Below are positions 1 to 6,543 of a DNA stretch of 11,266 nucleotides, piece by piece. Every line of letters starts with the position of its first letter. Within the stretch, counting starts at the first letter, position 1. The DNA is taken from the NCBI GenBank assembly GCA_030620655.1, contig JAUXEH010000069.1, forward strand, positions 1 to 11,266, in the 5' to 3' direction. A program made the translations under genes and the position numbers. The notes beneath the pieces were generated by a model, which saw nothing but the letters and a program-made list of their open reading frames with translations, searched no databases and was not told the DNA's origin. The stretch comes from Candidatus Aminicenantota bacterium. Its GTDB lineage: Bacteria > Acidobacteriota > Aminicenantia > Aminicenantales > Aminicenantaceae.

Positions 1-936
1 CTGCTGGAACCCATGCTGGACGATCCGGAGACTAAGGCCAAGGACTTCGCCACCAAGGTGCTCTCGGACGGTACCGGCGAGCTCCCCCTGGCCGTGACCA
101 CCATCCGCCTCAACCTGAGCAAACTCGATTCCCCGGCGCGCCGGGCCATGTTCGAACAGCCCCTCATCCAGGTCTGGCAGGCCCTGCTCGATGAAGCACA
201 GAAGGAGTTGAATTCCCTATGGGCCGATAAAGTCTACGAAGAATACCAGAATAAACTCGGGGACTACTATCCTTTCAATCGAGAAGGAAGGGATGCCACC
301 ATCGCTGATGTCGAGGCCTTCTTCAAGCCGGAGGGCGGCATCCTGTGGGGATTCATCGATGAAGACCTGGCTCCCTTTGTCAATCGGGATGACTGGACCG
401 CCATGACCTGGGAGGACAGGGGAATCCGGCTGTCCCCACAAACCCTCGAGGCGCTGCAGAAAGCCGAGAGCATTCGCAAGGATCTCTTCGAGCAGGGTGG
501 GTTCCCCATCAATTTTCGCATGCAGCCGGATGGGTACACAAGTGTATCCGGCTCAGTGCCTTTCGTCATCAAGATCGAGTTGAGCGTCGATGGCGTTCAG
601 CAGTCCTACGAGATGGGCCACAAGCGTTTCCAGGAATTTTTCTGGCCCCGGCAGGAGGGCTCTCCGGGTGCGAGACTGCAGATTCTCATGCGGGAAAAGC
701 GCGCGGAACCGCCGGCCAAAGAGTTCCTCGGTGCCTGGGGATTCTATCGCCTCCTGGAAGAAGCGGAGATCGAGCTGGAGGCCTCTTCCTCTACCATGTA
801 TAAGATCTCCTGGCAGTTCTCGCACAGTCAATATAGGCTCAATGTCGTTTACCGCCTCCAGGCCCGCAGCGTGGCCAATCCCTTTAAAAACCTCGGCGAA
901 TTCTTCAGATTCCATTGTCCCTCTCGGCTGGATTGA
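1..936 (+). CDS. tssM: TssM (IcmF family) T6SS membrane-complex subunit, C-terminal fragment
   Basis: This is the C-terminal 311 residues of TssM, open at the left edge of the window; the frame reads through base 1, so the ATG at 13 is internal. TssM is a large inner-membrane protein (usually over 1,100 residues) that forms the trans-envelope complex with TssL and TssJ, and this portion is periplasmic in the family. Two family signatures are visible. A helical stretch is followed by Tyr-Pro-Phe at about residues 90-92 and then an acidic Phe-Phe-Lys-Pro-Glu-Gly segment. Later comes a Phe-Trp-Pro motif at about 214-216, followed by a beta-rich tail typical of the IcmF C-terminal domain. The Walker motif and transmembrane segments lie outside the window. 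It ends 19 bases before tagF, which suggests a shared transcript. The family call is firm. Confidence 0.93.
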   Translation: MLEPMLDDPETKAKDFATKVLSDGTGELPLAVTTIRLNLSKLDSPARRAMFEQPLIQVWQALLDEAQKELNSLWADKVYEEYQNKLGDYYPFNREGRDATIADVEAFFKPEGGILWGFIDEDLAPFVNRDDWTAMTWEDRGIRLSPQTLEALQKAESIRKDLFEQGGFPINFRMQPDGYTSVSGSVPFVIKIELSVDGVQQSYEMGHKRFQEFFWPRQEGSPGARLQILMREKRAEPPAKEFLGAWGFYRLLEEAEIELEASSSTMYKISWQFSHSQYRLNVVYRLQARSVANPFKNLGEFFRFHCPSRLD

Positions 937-955
937 AAGGATCAGCGGCAAGCCC

Positions 956-1936
956 ATGAACACCATGTATTATCAGATTTCCAGTTTCGGGAAGCTGCCC
1001 CGCTTTGGAGACTTTGTCCGCTACAATTCCGGGGGGCCGGAGATCCGGATCTTTGAGAAGTGGATCCAGGAAGGCCTGTACTATGCCCAGAAACACTATG
1101 ACCGGGAATGGCCCCGCATCTACGCGCATTCGCCCGGATATCAATTCCTGTTCAATCACGATGGTGCGGACAAGTTCCTGCTGGGCGCTCTCCGGCCCAG
1201 CCATGACAAGAGCGAGCGGAGATACCCGTTCGTGGTTACCCTGCGGATCACGAAAGACATCGCGGCCGGTACGGATGTGTTCGCCTATTTCCCGGTCATG
1301 CTCAGTCGTTTCCTGCAGCAGACCTCACCCGTTTTGGAGCAGGCTGAGCTGGCCTTGACCCCCCAGGATCTTGCGGCCGAGACCGAGAGGCTCAACGATG
1401 CTGTCGAGGTCGACATGGAGGCTGCTCTGGCCGGATTCAAGGATTACTTGCAGAACACGAGCCTGTCTCAATTCTGGGGGGAGGTGCTGGGGAATGCGGA
1501 CGATCCCCGAAGGTTCCGGCTGATCAAGAACCTGGCTGATATTCTGCTCCCCTTGCGGGGGCACCCTCCCCGGCAGCTGGCGCTGGGGCTGCGCTTCCCC
1601 CTGGGAAGCAATGGATCTTCCCTTCATCATGCGGTCTGCTTCTGGATATTGGCGGTCGCCCGGATGCTGGGAGACCCCCCCCTCAATCCCAACGCGTTCT
1701 GGGGCGGTCCGGGCGGGGCGTCGGACCGGTTCCTGTTCCTCTTCCTGAGGCCTCCGGCCTCCAAGAATCTGATCCAGCTGGTGTGCCCGGAAGCGGAGAA
1801 CGACGGTGTCTGTCACCTCGAGGAGGAGGGGAAAAACGTCTCCCCGGATGCAGCCCTTTCCAGCCTTTCTCCGGAGCTGGGGCCGGCCTTTGCCGAGGGG
1901 CGCATTTCTTTGGGTGAGTTTCTGGGGCTGATCTGA
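956..1936 (+). CDS. tagF: TagF (ImpM family) T6SS-associated post-translational regulator
   Basis: A 326-residue protein with the TagF N-terminal signature. Residues 11-20 read Phe-Gly-Lys-Leu-Pro-Arg-Phe-Gly-Asp-Phe. Around residues 80-92 there is an Arg-Pro-Ser, Asp, Arg-Arg-Tyr-Pro-Phe block, matching the family's conserved PS-D-GR-(F/Y)P region. The C-terminal half (about 160-326) is less conserved, and I see no catalytic phosphatase motifs in it. In Pseudomonas and Agrobacterium, TagF represses T6SS assembly post-translationally, in part by binding the forkhead-associated protein Fha; the role here is inferred from that. The frame stays open upstream to about 590, but that part overlaps tssM in another frame. 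The ATG at 956 fits the family's N-terminus and lies 19 bases after tssM. The ATG at 965 is the alternative start. A purine-rich AAAGGA at 937-942 may serve as a weak ribosome site. Confidence 0.86.
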   Translation: MNTMYYQISSFGKLPRFGDFVRYNSGGPEIRIFEKWIQEGLYYAQKHYDREWPRIYAHSPGYQFLFNHDGADKFLLGALRPSHDKSERRYPFVVTLRITKDIAAGTDVFAYFPVMLSRFLQQTSPVLEQAELALTPQDLAAETERLNDAVEVDMEAALAGFKDYLQNTSLSQFWGEVLGNADDPRRFRLIKNLADILLPLRGHPPRQLALGLRFPLGSNGSSLHHAVCFWILAVARMLGDPPLNPNAFWGGPGGASDRFLFLFLRPPASKNLIQLVCPEAENDGVCHLEEEGKNVSPDAALSSLSPELGPAFAEGRISLGEFLGLI

Positions 1937-1963
1937 ACGCCGGGGGCGACCGTACATCCGCGG

Positions 1964-1982
1964 AAAATTTGCATTGAATTTT
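1964..1982 (+). promoter_or_regulatory. AT-rich inverted repeat overlapping the candidate -35 box (possible operator)
   Basis: AAAATT at 1964-1969 is mirrored by AATTTT at 1977-1982 around a 7-base centre. It covers the -35 hexamer of the candidate tssA promoter. A perfect 8-base palindrome, AACTAGTT (2000-2007), sits over the end of the -10 box. Dyads in these positions are where a repressor or activator could bind. AT-rich dyads also arise by chance, so confidence is low. Confidence 0.25.
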
Positions 1983-2002
1983 AAAAATGTTTCAGATATA
2001 AC
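1974..2002 (+). promoter_or_regulatory. Candidate sigma-70 promoter upstream of tssA
   Basis: TTGAAT at 1974-1979 (4 of 6 matches to the -35 consensus) and TATAAC at 1997-2002 (5 of 6 to the -10 consensus) are separated by 17 bases, the ideal spacing. Transcription would start near 2009, giving a leader of about 124 bases before the tssA GTG. The site lies in the longest gap of the window, which is AT-richer than its surroundings. This would let tssA and the genes after it be transcribed separately from tssM-tagF. The call rests on motif and position only. Confidence 0.5.
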
Positions 2003-2034
2003 TAGTTCAGCAAGTCGGCGTTCACTCAGGTGTA

Positions 2035-2109
2035 ATGATCGTCAGAGCAGGAATGAAGTTGGTACAGTCGAAGTTATTCTCGAAACACAGCCGACATGAT
2101 GATTCTTGA
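2035..2109 (+). CDS. Possible 24-residue leader peptide in the tssA 5' leader
   Basis: ATG at 2035 opens a 24-codon frame ending at TGA 2107-2109. The short AGG at 2028-2030 lies four bases upstream of the ATG. The peptide is basic in its central part and resembles nothing I recognise. It lies wholly inside the predicted leader between the candidate promoter and tssA, and its stop is 23 bases before the tssA GTG. A frame this short can easily arise by chance, so it is a candidate only. Confidence 0.2.
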   Translation: MIVRAGMKLVQSKLFSKHSRHDDS

Positions 2110-2132
2110 CGCAAAAAGGGGAGAGAACGATA

Positions 2133-3806
2133 GTGGCAGAAGAAGAAACGACCCAGGAAGCGCCCGAAGCCTCCTTGCCTGAAGGGCTGGCGGAGCTCCT
2201 GGACCCCATATCCGGGGATTCTCCCACAGGGGAGAATGCCAACACAACGGAAGAGTACTTCAAGCTGGATATGGAGATCGGCAAAGTCATACCGGATTAT
2301 AACGTCTGTATCGAGCTGGCCAAGGCCGTCCTTATGGAGAAGAGCAAGGATCTCCGGGTGGCATCCTGGCTGACGTTCGCCTGGTACCGCACCGATAAGA
2401 TCCCCGGGCTGCTCAGCGGTATGACGCTGATGCTCGAGATGATGAAGCAGTTCGGCGACAAGCTCTTCCCTGAAAAGCCCGCCCATCGCAGCAAAGCGCT
2501 CCTGTATCTGAACACGGGACGCTTCGTGAAGCTGCTGGAACAGGAACCGATCAGCCAACAGACGGCCCCTTTGATCCCCGAGCTGGAGAAGGTCCTGATG
2601 CAGCTCGGGGAGGAAGCCAAGAAGCAGTTCCCGGACAGCCCTCCTGTGCTGAAAGACCTGGAGAAGGTCATCGAATCTCATATCGAGACGGCCAAGGAGG
2701 CCGCGCCTCCCGCTAAGCCGACGAAGGAGGAAAAACCGGCTGAATCCCGAGAGGGAGAGCCGGAAGCGCCTCCACCTCCAGAAGAACCAAAGCCTAGGGT
2801 AGAAAAGGAACCGGCCGCTCCCGCCAAGGAGGCCGCGACAGGCTCGGAAAAGGATGCGGTACTGGCGTTCAAGAAATCGCTCCGGTTTCTCTTCCAGCAG
2901 GATAACGTGAAGGTGAAGCATCAGGCCTACCTCTATGGGATAGCCAGGTCTTTGGTCTGGGACCGGATGAGCATCCCATCCCATGATGATTATGTCACCC
3001 AGGTCGCACCTCCCGATTCCGCGGTCCTCAGCCGGTTTCAGCAGTGGCACTCCGACCAGGACGGGGACAAGCTCATCTCCAACCTGGAAGTGAGCCTGCT
3101 CGACCAGGACAGTACGTTGAAGTACTGGCTCACGGGCCAGAGGCTGGAGGCCCTGGCCCTGGAAAACGCAGGGGGCGGCGGGGCCAAGGCTGCCGAGGAG
3201 ATCAAGTTCCAGGTCGCCAAGCTGCTTCAGCGATTTTCCAACTTTCCCAAGCTGAAGTTTCGCGGCGATGTCCCTTTTGCAGACTCTGAAACCGTGAAGT
3301 GGCTCGAGGATGAGGTCAAGCCGGTCTTGGGCGGAGGAAAAGGAGGGGAGACGATCCTTCCTCCCATCATGGGAGAAGATTACGAACCCCTCACCAAGGA
3401 ATACGAACAGGCCTGTGAGACGCTGCCCGACGGCTTCGAAGAGAAACTGAGCAAGATGCAGCAGGGGATCGCGGCCGAGCACCGCCGCAAGGGCCACTTC
3501 CTCCGGGTCCTGAACCTGGCCAACTTCTGTATAAAGGCCGGGGAATTTGAACTGGCCCGGGTGCACCTCATGGACTTGATGGACAAGATCGAGGCCTATC
3601 AGCTGGCCTACTGGGAGCCTGCCCTGAGCGCCTCGGCATGGCAGTCTATGTACATCATCAACCAGAAGCTCCTGGAAGCGGAGACGGATGAGGAAGACAG
3701 GGAGCTCCTGGAGAAGAAGCAGAGAGAGTTATTTTCCAAGATAGGAAATTTCGATGGGCTGCTGGCATTAAAGCTGGCTGACCGGAATCAAAATAAAGGA
3801 GACTAA
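2133..3806 (+). CDS. tssA: TssA, T6SS cap/assembly protein (ImpA N-terminal and VasJ-type C-terminal domains)
   Basis: A 557-residue TssA. The GTG at 2133 is chosen because GGGGAG at 2118-2123 sits nine bases upstream. The in-frame TTG at 2106 would add nine residues but has no good ribosome site. Residues of about 15-170 form the ImpA N-terminal domain, with Gly-Asp-Lys-Leu-Phe-Pro followed by His-Arg-Ser-Lys-Ala-Leu-Leu-Tyr-Leu. A Pro/Glu/Lys/Ala-rich linker covers about 187-240. The remainder resembles the VC_A0119/VasJ-type C-terminal region, including Leu-Lys-Phe, Pro-Phe-Ala-Asp, Thr and Trp-Leu landmarks. TssA proteins recruit or cap the growing sheath-tube and contact baseplate and membrane complex. 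This one belongs to the longer class with a helical C-terminal domain rather than the short dodecameric class. It ends three bases before tssB, so the two are almost certainly co-translated. Confidence 0.92.
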   Translation: MAEEETTQEAPEASLPEGLAELLDPISGDSPTGENANTTEEYFKLDMEIGKVIPDYNVCIELAKAVLMEKSKDLRVASWLTFAWYRTDKIPGLLSGMTLMLEMMKQFGDKLFPEKPAHRSKALLYLNTGRFVKLLEQEPISQQTAPLIPELEKVLMQLGEEAKKQFPDSPPVLKDLEKVIESHIETAKEAAPPAKPTKEEKPAESREGEPEAPPPPEEPKPRVEKEPAAPAKEAATGSEKDAVLAFKKSLRFLFQQDNVKVKHQAYLYGIARSLVWDRMSIPSHDDYVTQVAPPDSAVLSRFQQWHSDQDGDKLISNLEVSLLDQDSTLKYWLTGQRLEALALENAGGGGAKAAEEIKFQVAKLLQRFSNFPKLKFRGDVPFADSETVKWLEDEVKPVLGGGKGGETILPPIMGEDYEPLTKEYEQACETLPDGFEEKLSKMQQGIAAEHRRKGHFLRVLNLANFCIKAGEFELARVHLMDLMDKIEAYQLAYWEPALSASAWQSMYIINQKLLEAETDEEDRELLEKKQRELFSKIGNFDGLLALKLADRNQNKGD

Positions 3807-3809
3807 ATT

Positions 3810-4319
3810 ATGGCAAAACCGACCACGCCGAAAATCGGTACTCGAGTCAAGGTGTCTATCCTTCCCAGCTCTGATGCAAAAGAAGAGGTGGAACTGGATT
3901 ATAGGGTTCTCATGCCTGGAAACTTCAGCAAGAGCGAGCCGGGCTCCCTGGGGCCGGTAAAGGAACGCCGACTGCGGACCATCGGGCGGAAGGGGGACTA
4001 CAAAAAGGTCCTGCAGGACATAAACCCCAAGCTGAACCTGGTGGTGCCCAACAAGCTTTCTGACGACCCGGAAGCGGAGATGGAGGTCAACCTGGACTTC
4101 AAGGACATCAAGGATTTCCATCCCGACCAGATCGTAAGCAAGGTGGAGCCCCTCAAGGAACTGCTGGACGCTCGGGATAAACTGAAACAGCTCAAGCTCC
4201 AGGTGCTGAAAGACGTCAAGCTGCGCAAGGCCATTGAGGCCGTGCTCAAAGAGGGCGGGGGAAGCGTCGACGACCTGATGAAGAAGATCGCAGTGGCCGA
4301 AGAAGAGAAGAAAGAATAG
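3810..4319 (+). CDS. tssB: TssB (VipA/ImpB) contractile sheath small subunit
   Basis: A 169-residue protein of the normal length for TssB. AAAGGAG at 3795-3801 lies eight bases before the ATG and overlaps the end of tssA. TssB pairs with TssC to build the cytoplasmic sheath that contracts to drive the Hcp tube outward. The early Arg-Val-Lys-Val strand, the Val-Leu-Met-Pro-Gly-Asn-Phe-Ser segment (family usually Gly-Asp-Phe-Ser), the Asn-Lys-Leu segment, and the Asp-Phe-Lys-Asp-Ile...Phe-His-Pro-Asp block followed by Leu-Leu-Asp-Ala-Arg-Asp-Lys-Leu-Lys all fit the family. The C-terminal third is a charged, probably helical region ending in a Glu/Lys run. The next gene, tssC, is its obligate partner. 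The call is firm. Confidence 0.97.
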   Translation: MAKPTTPKIGTRVKVSILPSSDAKEEVELDYRVLMPGNFSKSEPGSLGPVKERRLRTIGRKGDYKKVLQDINPKLNLVVPNKLSDDPEAEMEVNLDFKDIKDFHPDQIVSKVEPLKELLDARDKLKQLKLQVLKDVKLRKAIEAVLKEGGGSVDDLMKKIAVAEEEKKE

Positions 4320-4350
4320 GCCCGGCCAGAATAAATAAGGAGGAACAATT

Positions 4351-5805
4351 ATGGCAGAAGAAAAAAAGACGGAAACAGAAGTCGAAGTCAGTGCCGTCGA
4401 CAGCCTGGTCGAAATGCTGGGGACGGATGAGCAGAAGGGCGCCGTCGCCGAACTGATCAACCGGATCGGCAAGGAAGCCGAAGTCCACCGTGTGGGCGGG
4501 GCCTTGATCGACTCCTACATCTCCGAGATCGATAAGGTGCTGGGTGCCCAGATGGACGAGATCCTGCATCACAAGGATTTTCAGGAGCTGGAAGGCACCT
4601 GGCGCGGCCTGCACTTCCTGGTGCAGAACACCGAATTCAGCAAGGCGGTCAAGTATGAGCTCCTGGATGTGACCAAGGAGGAACTGTACGAGGATCTGAA
4701 CGAGGCCGCCCTGGGAGAAGGCTACGAGAAGGATTCCGGGCTGTGGCATCACATCTACTGGGGTGCGTACGACAAGGTGGGTGGGCACTCCTACACGGCC
4801 ATGGTGTCCGACTTCGAGTTTGTCAACAATCCCCAGGACATCAAGCTGATGCAGCACCTGTCGGTGCTGGGAGAGGCCGCTCAGCTCCCGTTCATCGCCA
4901 ATGCGGGCGCCGAGTTCTTCGGAGAGAAGGATTACACTGCGGTCATGACCAACCGGTTCCTCAAGGAGCAGGTCAATGACGGGGCCGAATATACGGCCTG
5001 GAGGGCTTTCCGAGACGACGACAGGTCCAAATATGTGTCCCTGACACTGCCTCGGTTCCTAGGCAGGCTGCCCTATAATCCCAAGGAAGATCCCACCAAG
5101 AACTTCAACTACGATGAGGGGATCTACCGGGACGGGAAGGACAACAGCCTGTGGTGCCATGCCGCCTTTGCCATGGTCTCCAACATGGTGAAAAGCTATG
5201 AGGAGTGGGGATGGAGCGTGAAGCTGGTAGGCGTCGAGTCCGGCGGGATCGTGGAAAATCTCCCAACACCGACCTATGAGGATCACGGCCAGACCAAGCT
5301 CAAGGTTCCTGTGGAGGCCTCGGTGGGGCAGGCCAAGGACTTCGAGCTCGCCGAGATGGGATTCATTTCCCTGGCGCACTGGGACCGCACCGACTACGCC
5401 TGCTTCTTCGAAGTCCCCTCCGTGCAGAGGGCCAAGGTCATCAAGAACAATCCCGAGGCTACGGCCAACTATTCGGTCGGCGCCCGCATGCAGTACACGC
5501 TCCTGGTGACCCGCATCGCCCATTACTTGAAATACCGACAGCTCCGCTTCGTGGGAGCCAACAAAGGCGCCAGCGAGATCCAGGAAGACCTGAGCAACTG
5601 GCTGAAGGGCATCACGTCCGACCAACCCAGCGCGCCGGAAAGCGTGATCGCAGAGCGCCCTCTGCGTTCCTTCCAGCTGGAGGTCCATGAACTTCCGGAA
5701 AAACCCGGTTTCTTCCAGATCAGTGCCGAATTCCGGCCGCACATCGCGATCACGGGGATGGACATCTCCTTGAGGCTGGTGGCATATCACTCGGGTGGAG
5801 AATAG
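4351..5805 (+). CDS. tssC: TssC (VipB/ImpC) contractile sheath large subunit
   Basis: A 484-residue protein of usual TssC length and the best conserved gene in the window. AAGGAGG at 4337-4343 lies seven bases before the ATG. TssC interlocks with TssB to form the helical sheath. Its N-terminal helix, here within about the first 30 residues, is the segment that ClpV binds on contracted sheath in characterised systems. Landmarks include a Trp-Arg-Gly-Leu-His-Phe-Leu-Val segment near residue 87, Met-Val-Ser-Asp-Phe-Glu-Phe near 150, a Pro-Arg-Phe-Leu-Gly-Arg-Leu-Pro-Tyr segment, Gly-Gly-Ile-Val-Glu-Asn-Leu-Pro, Cys-Phe-Phe-Glu-Val-Pro-Ser, and a C-terminal Ile-Ser-Ala-Glu-Phe-Arg-Pro-His. The gene is intact, with no frameshift. 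It is followed by a 117-base gap before hcp, longer than the 3- and 31-base gaps upstream. Confidence 0.99.
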   Translation: MAEEKKTETEVEVSAVDSLVEMLGTDEQKGAVAELINRIGKEAEVHRVGGALIDSYISEIDKVLGAQMDEILHHKDFQELEGTWRGLHFLVQNTEFSKAVKYELLDVTKEELYEDLNEAALGEGYEKDSGLWHHIYWGAYDKVGGHSYTAMVSDFEFVNNPQDIKLMQHLSVLGEAAQLPFIANAGAEFFGEKDYTAVMTNRFLKEQVNDGAEYTAWRAFRDDDRSKYVSLTLPRFLGRLPYNPKEDPTKNFNYDEGIYRDGKDNSLWCHAAFAMVSNMVKSYEEWGWSVKLVGVESGGIVENLPTPTYEDHGQTKLKVPVEASVGQAKDFELAEMGFISLAHWDRTDYACFFEVPSVQRAKVIKNNPEATANYSVGARMQYTLLVTRIAHYLKYRQLRFVGANKGASEIQEDLSNWLKGITSDQPSAPESVIAERPLRSFQLEVHELPEKPGFFQISAEFRPHIAITGMDISLRLVAYHSGGE

Positions 5806-5841
5806 GATCGATTCTCTCATCAAGAAAATAGAAACTAACCA

Positions 5842-5894
5842 GGATTATTCATAAATTTTCACGACAGAAGTGTGGCAGTATTTGTGAATAATTC
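5842..5894 (+). promoter_or_regulatory. Long inverted repeat (RNA hairpin) in the tssC-hcp gap
   Basis: Bases 5842-5856 pair with 5880-5894 to give a 15-bp stem including two G-U pairs, with a 23-base loop; the core is an 8-bp perfect match (5844-5851 with 5885-5892). It ends 28 bases before the hcp ATG and leaves the hcp ribosome site free. No run of T follows, so it is not a typical intrinsic terminator. Its position suits an mRNA processing or 5' stabilising element for hcp. That role is inferred. Confidence 0.6.
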
Positions 5895-5922
5895 AGGCTA
5901 AATAATTGAAGGAGGTTTGGAT

Positions 5923-6411
5923 ATGGCTTTTAAAGGTGAAATTTTTATCGAAGGCCCGGATGGCCCACTCGAAGGCCCGCGGGAGAACGGGAGCAGTCTG
6001 ATCTACGAATTCGATCAGGAACTCTATCTCCCGTTCGATTTGGAGACCAACAAGGTTCAAGGCTCACGCAGGCTCAAACCAATATCCATCACCAAGGATA
6101 TCGACAAGCTGACTCCGACCATCGCCCAGTACCTTTGTTCAGGCACGACCCTTCCCAAAGTCATCATCGTGCTCTACAAGATCAAGCCGGACAGCTCGTC
6201 TGAAGTCCCGTATTTCAACTTCACCCTGGAGGAAGCACGGATCGTCCAGGTGAACACGCTAATGCCCACCACCAAGAAAAAGGAAAACGAGAACATCGGG
6301 CACCTGGAAAAGATCAAATTCATGGGCACGACGTTCACATGGAACTTCGAACCCTCGGATGAGGAGGGCAAAGAAGGCGGAGCCCCTACGTACTCGGAAA
6401 CATCCTTCTGA
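5923..6411 (+). CDS. hcp: Hcp (TssD), T6SS inner-tube protein
   Basis: A 162-residue Hcp of normal length. GAAGGAGG at 5908-5915 is a very strong ribosome site seven bases before the ATG at 5923; an in-frame TTG at 5917 lies too close to that site. Hcp forms hexameric rings that stack into the secreted tube. The N-terminal half carries Gly-Glu-Ile-Phe-Ile-Glu-Gly, then Ile-Ser-Ile-Thr-Lys-Asp-Ile-Asp-Lys-Leu-Thr-Pro, matching the family's Thr-Lys-x-x-Asp-Lys-x-(S/T)-Pro region. The second half has Phe-Thr-Leu-Glu-Glu-Ala and a final Phe-Thr-Trp-Asn-Phe-Glu strand. There is no cleavable signal peptide, as expected for a T6SS substrate. The last 20 residues are acidic and Gly/Ser-rich. hcp sits between two hairpin-containing gaps, unlike any other gene here. 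Confidence 0.95.
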   Translation: MAFKGEIFIEGPDGPLEGPRENGSSLIYEFDQELYLPFDLETNKVQGSRRLKPISITKDIDKLTPTIAQYLCSGTTLPKVIIVLYKIKPDSSSEVPYFNFTLEEARIVQVNTLMPTTKKKENENIGHLEKIKFMGTTFTWNFEPSDEEGKEGGAPTYSETSF

Positions 6412-6424
6412 TCCCTGGGACACG

Positions 6425-6441
6425 CTGTCTAAGTCCGACAG
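6425..6441 (+). promoter_or_regulatory. Small hairpin just after hcp
   Basis: CTGTC (6425-6429) pairs with GACAG (6437-6441) around a 7-base loop, 13 bases after the hcp stop. The stem is only 5 bp, and the following bases are purine-rich rather than a T-run, so a terminator is unlikely. It may add to the 3' structure described next. Confidence 0.35.
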
Positions 6442-6444
6442 GAA

Positions 6445-6520
6445 AGATTTCTCTTCACTTTAACGCGGGGATCGGTTTGGCAGGTTTGCATGGCCTGTGA
6501 GCCGGTTCCCGCAGAAATCT
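6445..6520 (+). promoter_or_regulatory. Large two-part stem-loop in the hcp-tssE gap
   Basis: The inner stem pairs 6465-6484 with 6494-6512: 19 pairs including several G-U, one bulged G at 6480, and a 9-base loop at 6485-6493. The outer stem is a perfect 8 bp, AGATTTCT (6445-6452) with AGAAATCT (6513-6520), and abuts the inner stem on the 3' side; a 12-base bulge lies on the 5' side. No T-run follows. The position after hcp and the lack of a terminator tail favour a 3' stability element or attenuator over a full terminator. An alternative small hairpin (GCAGA 6511-6515 with TCTGC 6518-6522) would compete with the outer stem. Confidence 0.65.
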
Positions 6521-6543
6521 GCATTAAGACCAGGTCTATTTGA
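6490..6543 (+). CDS. Possible 17-residue upstream ORF coupled to tssE
   Basis: ATG at 6490 opens a 17-codon frame whose TGA (6541-6543) overlaps the tssE TTG (6540-6542) as TTGA. The ATG lies in the loop of the large hairpin. A weak GGCAGG (6479-6484) five bases upstream could bind ribosomes but is partly inside the stem. The stop-start overlap is the geometry seen in translational coupling. The peptide itself is not recognisable. The frame is short enough to be chance. Confidence 0.25.
   Translation: MACEPVPAEICIKTRSI
6527..6537 (+). promoter_or_regulatory. Perfect inverted repeat over the weak tssE ribosome site
   Basis: AGACC and GGTCT flank a central A, ending two bases before the tssE TTG. 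As RNA it could form a 4-bp, 3-base-loop hairpin that sequesters the only purine-rich ribosome-binding candidate (AGG). This would make tssE initiation weak unless ribosomes arrive from upstream. The repeat is seen; the effect is inferred. Confidence 0.35.

Noticed and set aside
590..955. N-terminal extension of the TagF frame by 122 codons
   Set aside because: It overlaps the conserved TssM C-terminus in another frame and encodes Ser/Arg-rich sequence typical of a shadow. TagF family proteins begin near the Phe-Gly-Lys-Leu-Pro motif.
2014..2095. Long-range pairing GTCGGC (2014-2019) with GCCGAC (2090-2095), suggesting a riboswitch-like leader
   Set aside because: It is a single 6-bp match over 70 bases with no further nested helices and no known riboswitch motif; expected by chance at this length.
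2022..3566. A 514-codon open frame on the minus strand opposite tssA
   Set aside because: It is a mirror of the GC-rich, codon-biased tssA gene. Its product is low-complexity, has no recognisable domain, and covers a clear TssA coding frame.
5873..5888. Possible sigma-54 promoter before hcp (TGGCAG at 5873-5878)
   Set aside because: The -24 half matches, but the -12 half has GA instead of the essential GC at the correct spacing, and it falls inside the hairpin. Not supported.
6465..6512. Intrinsic terminator after hcp
   Set aside because: The stem is strong but is followed by AGAAATCTGC with no T-run, and essential baseplate genes follow on the same strand without a visible new promoter.
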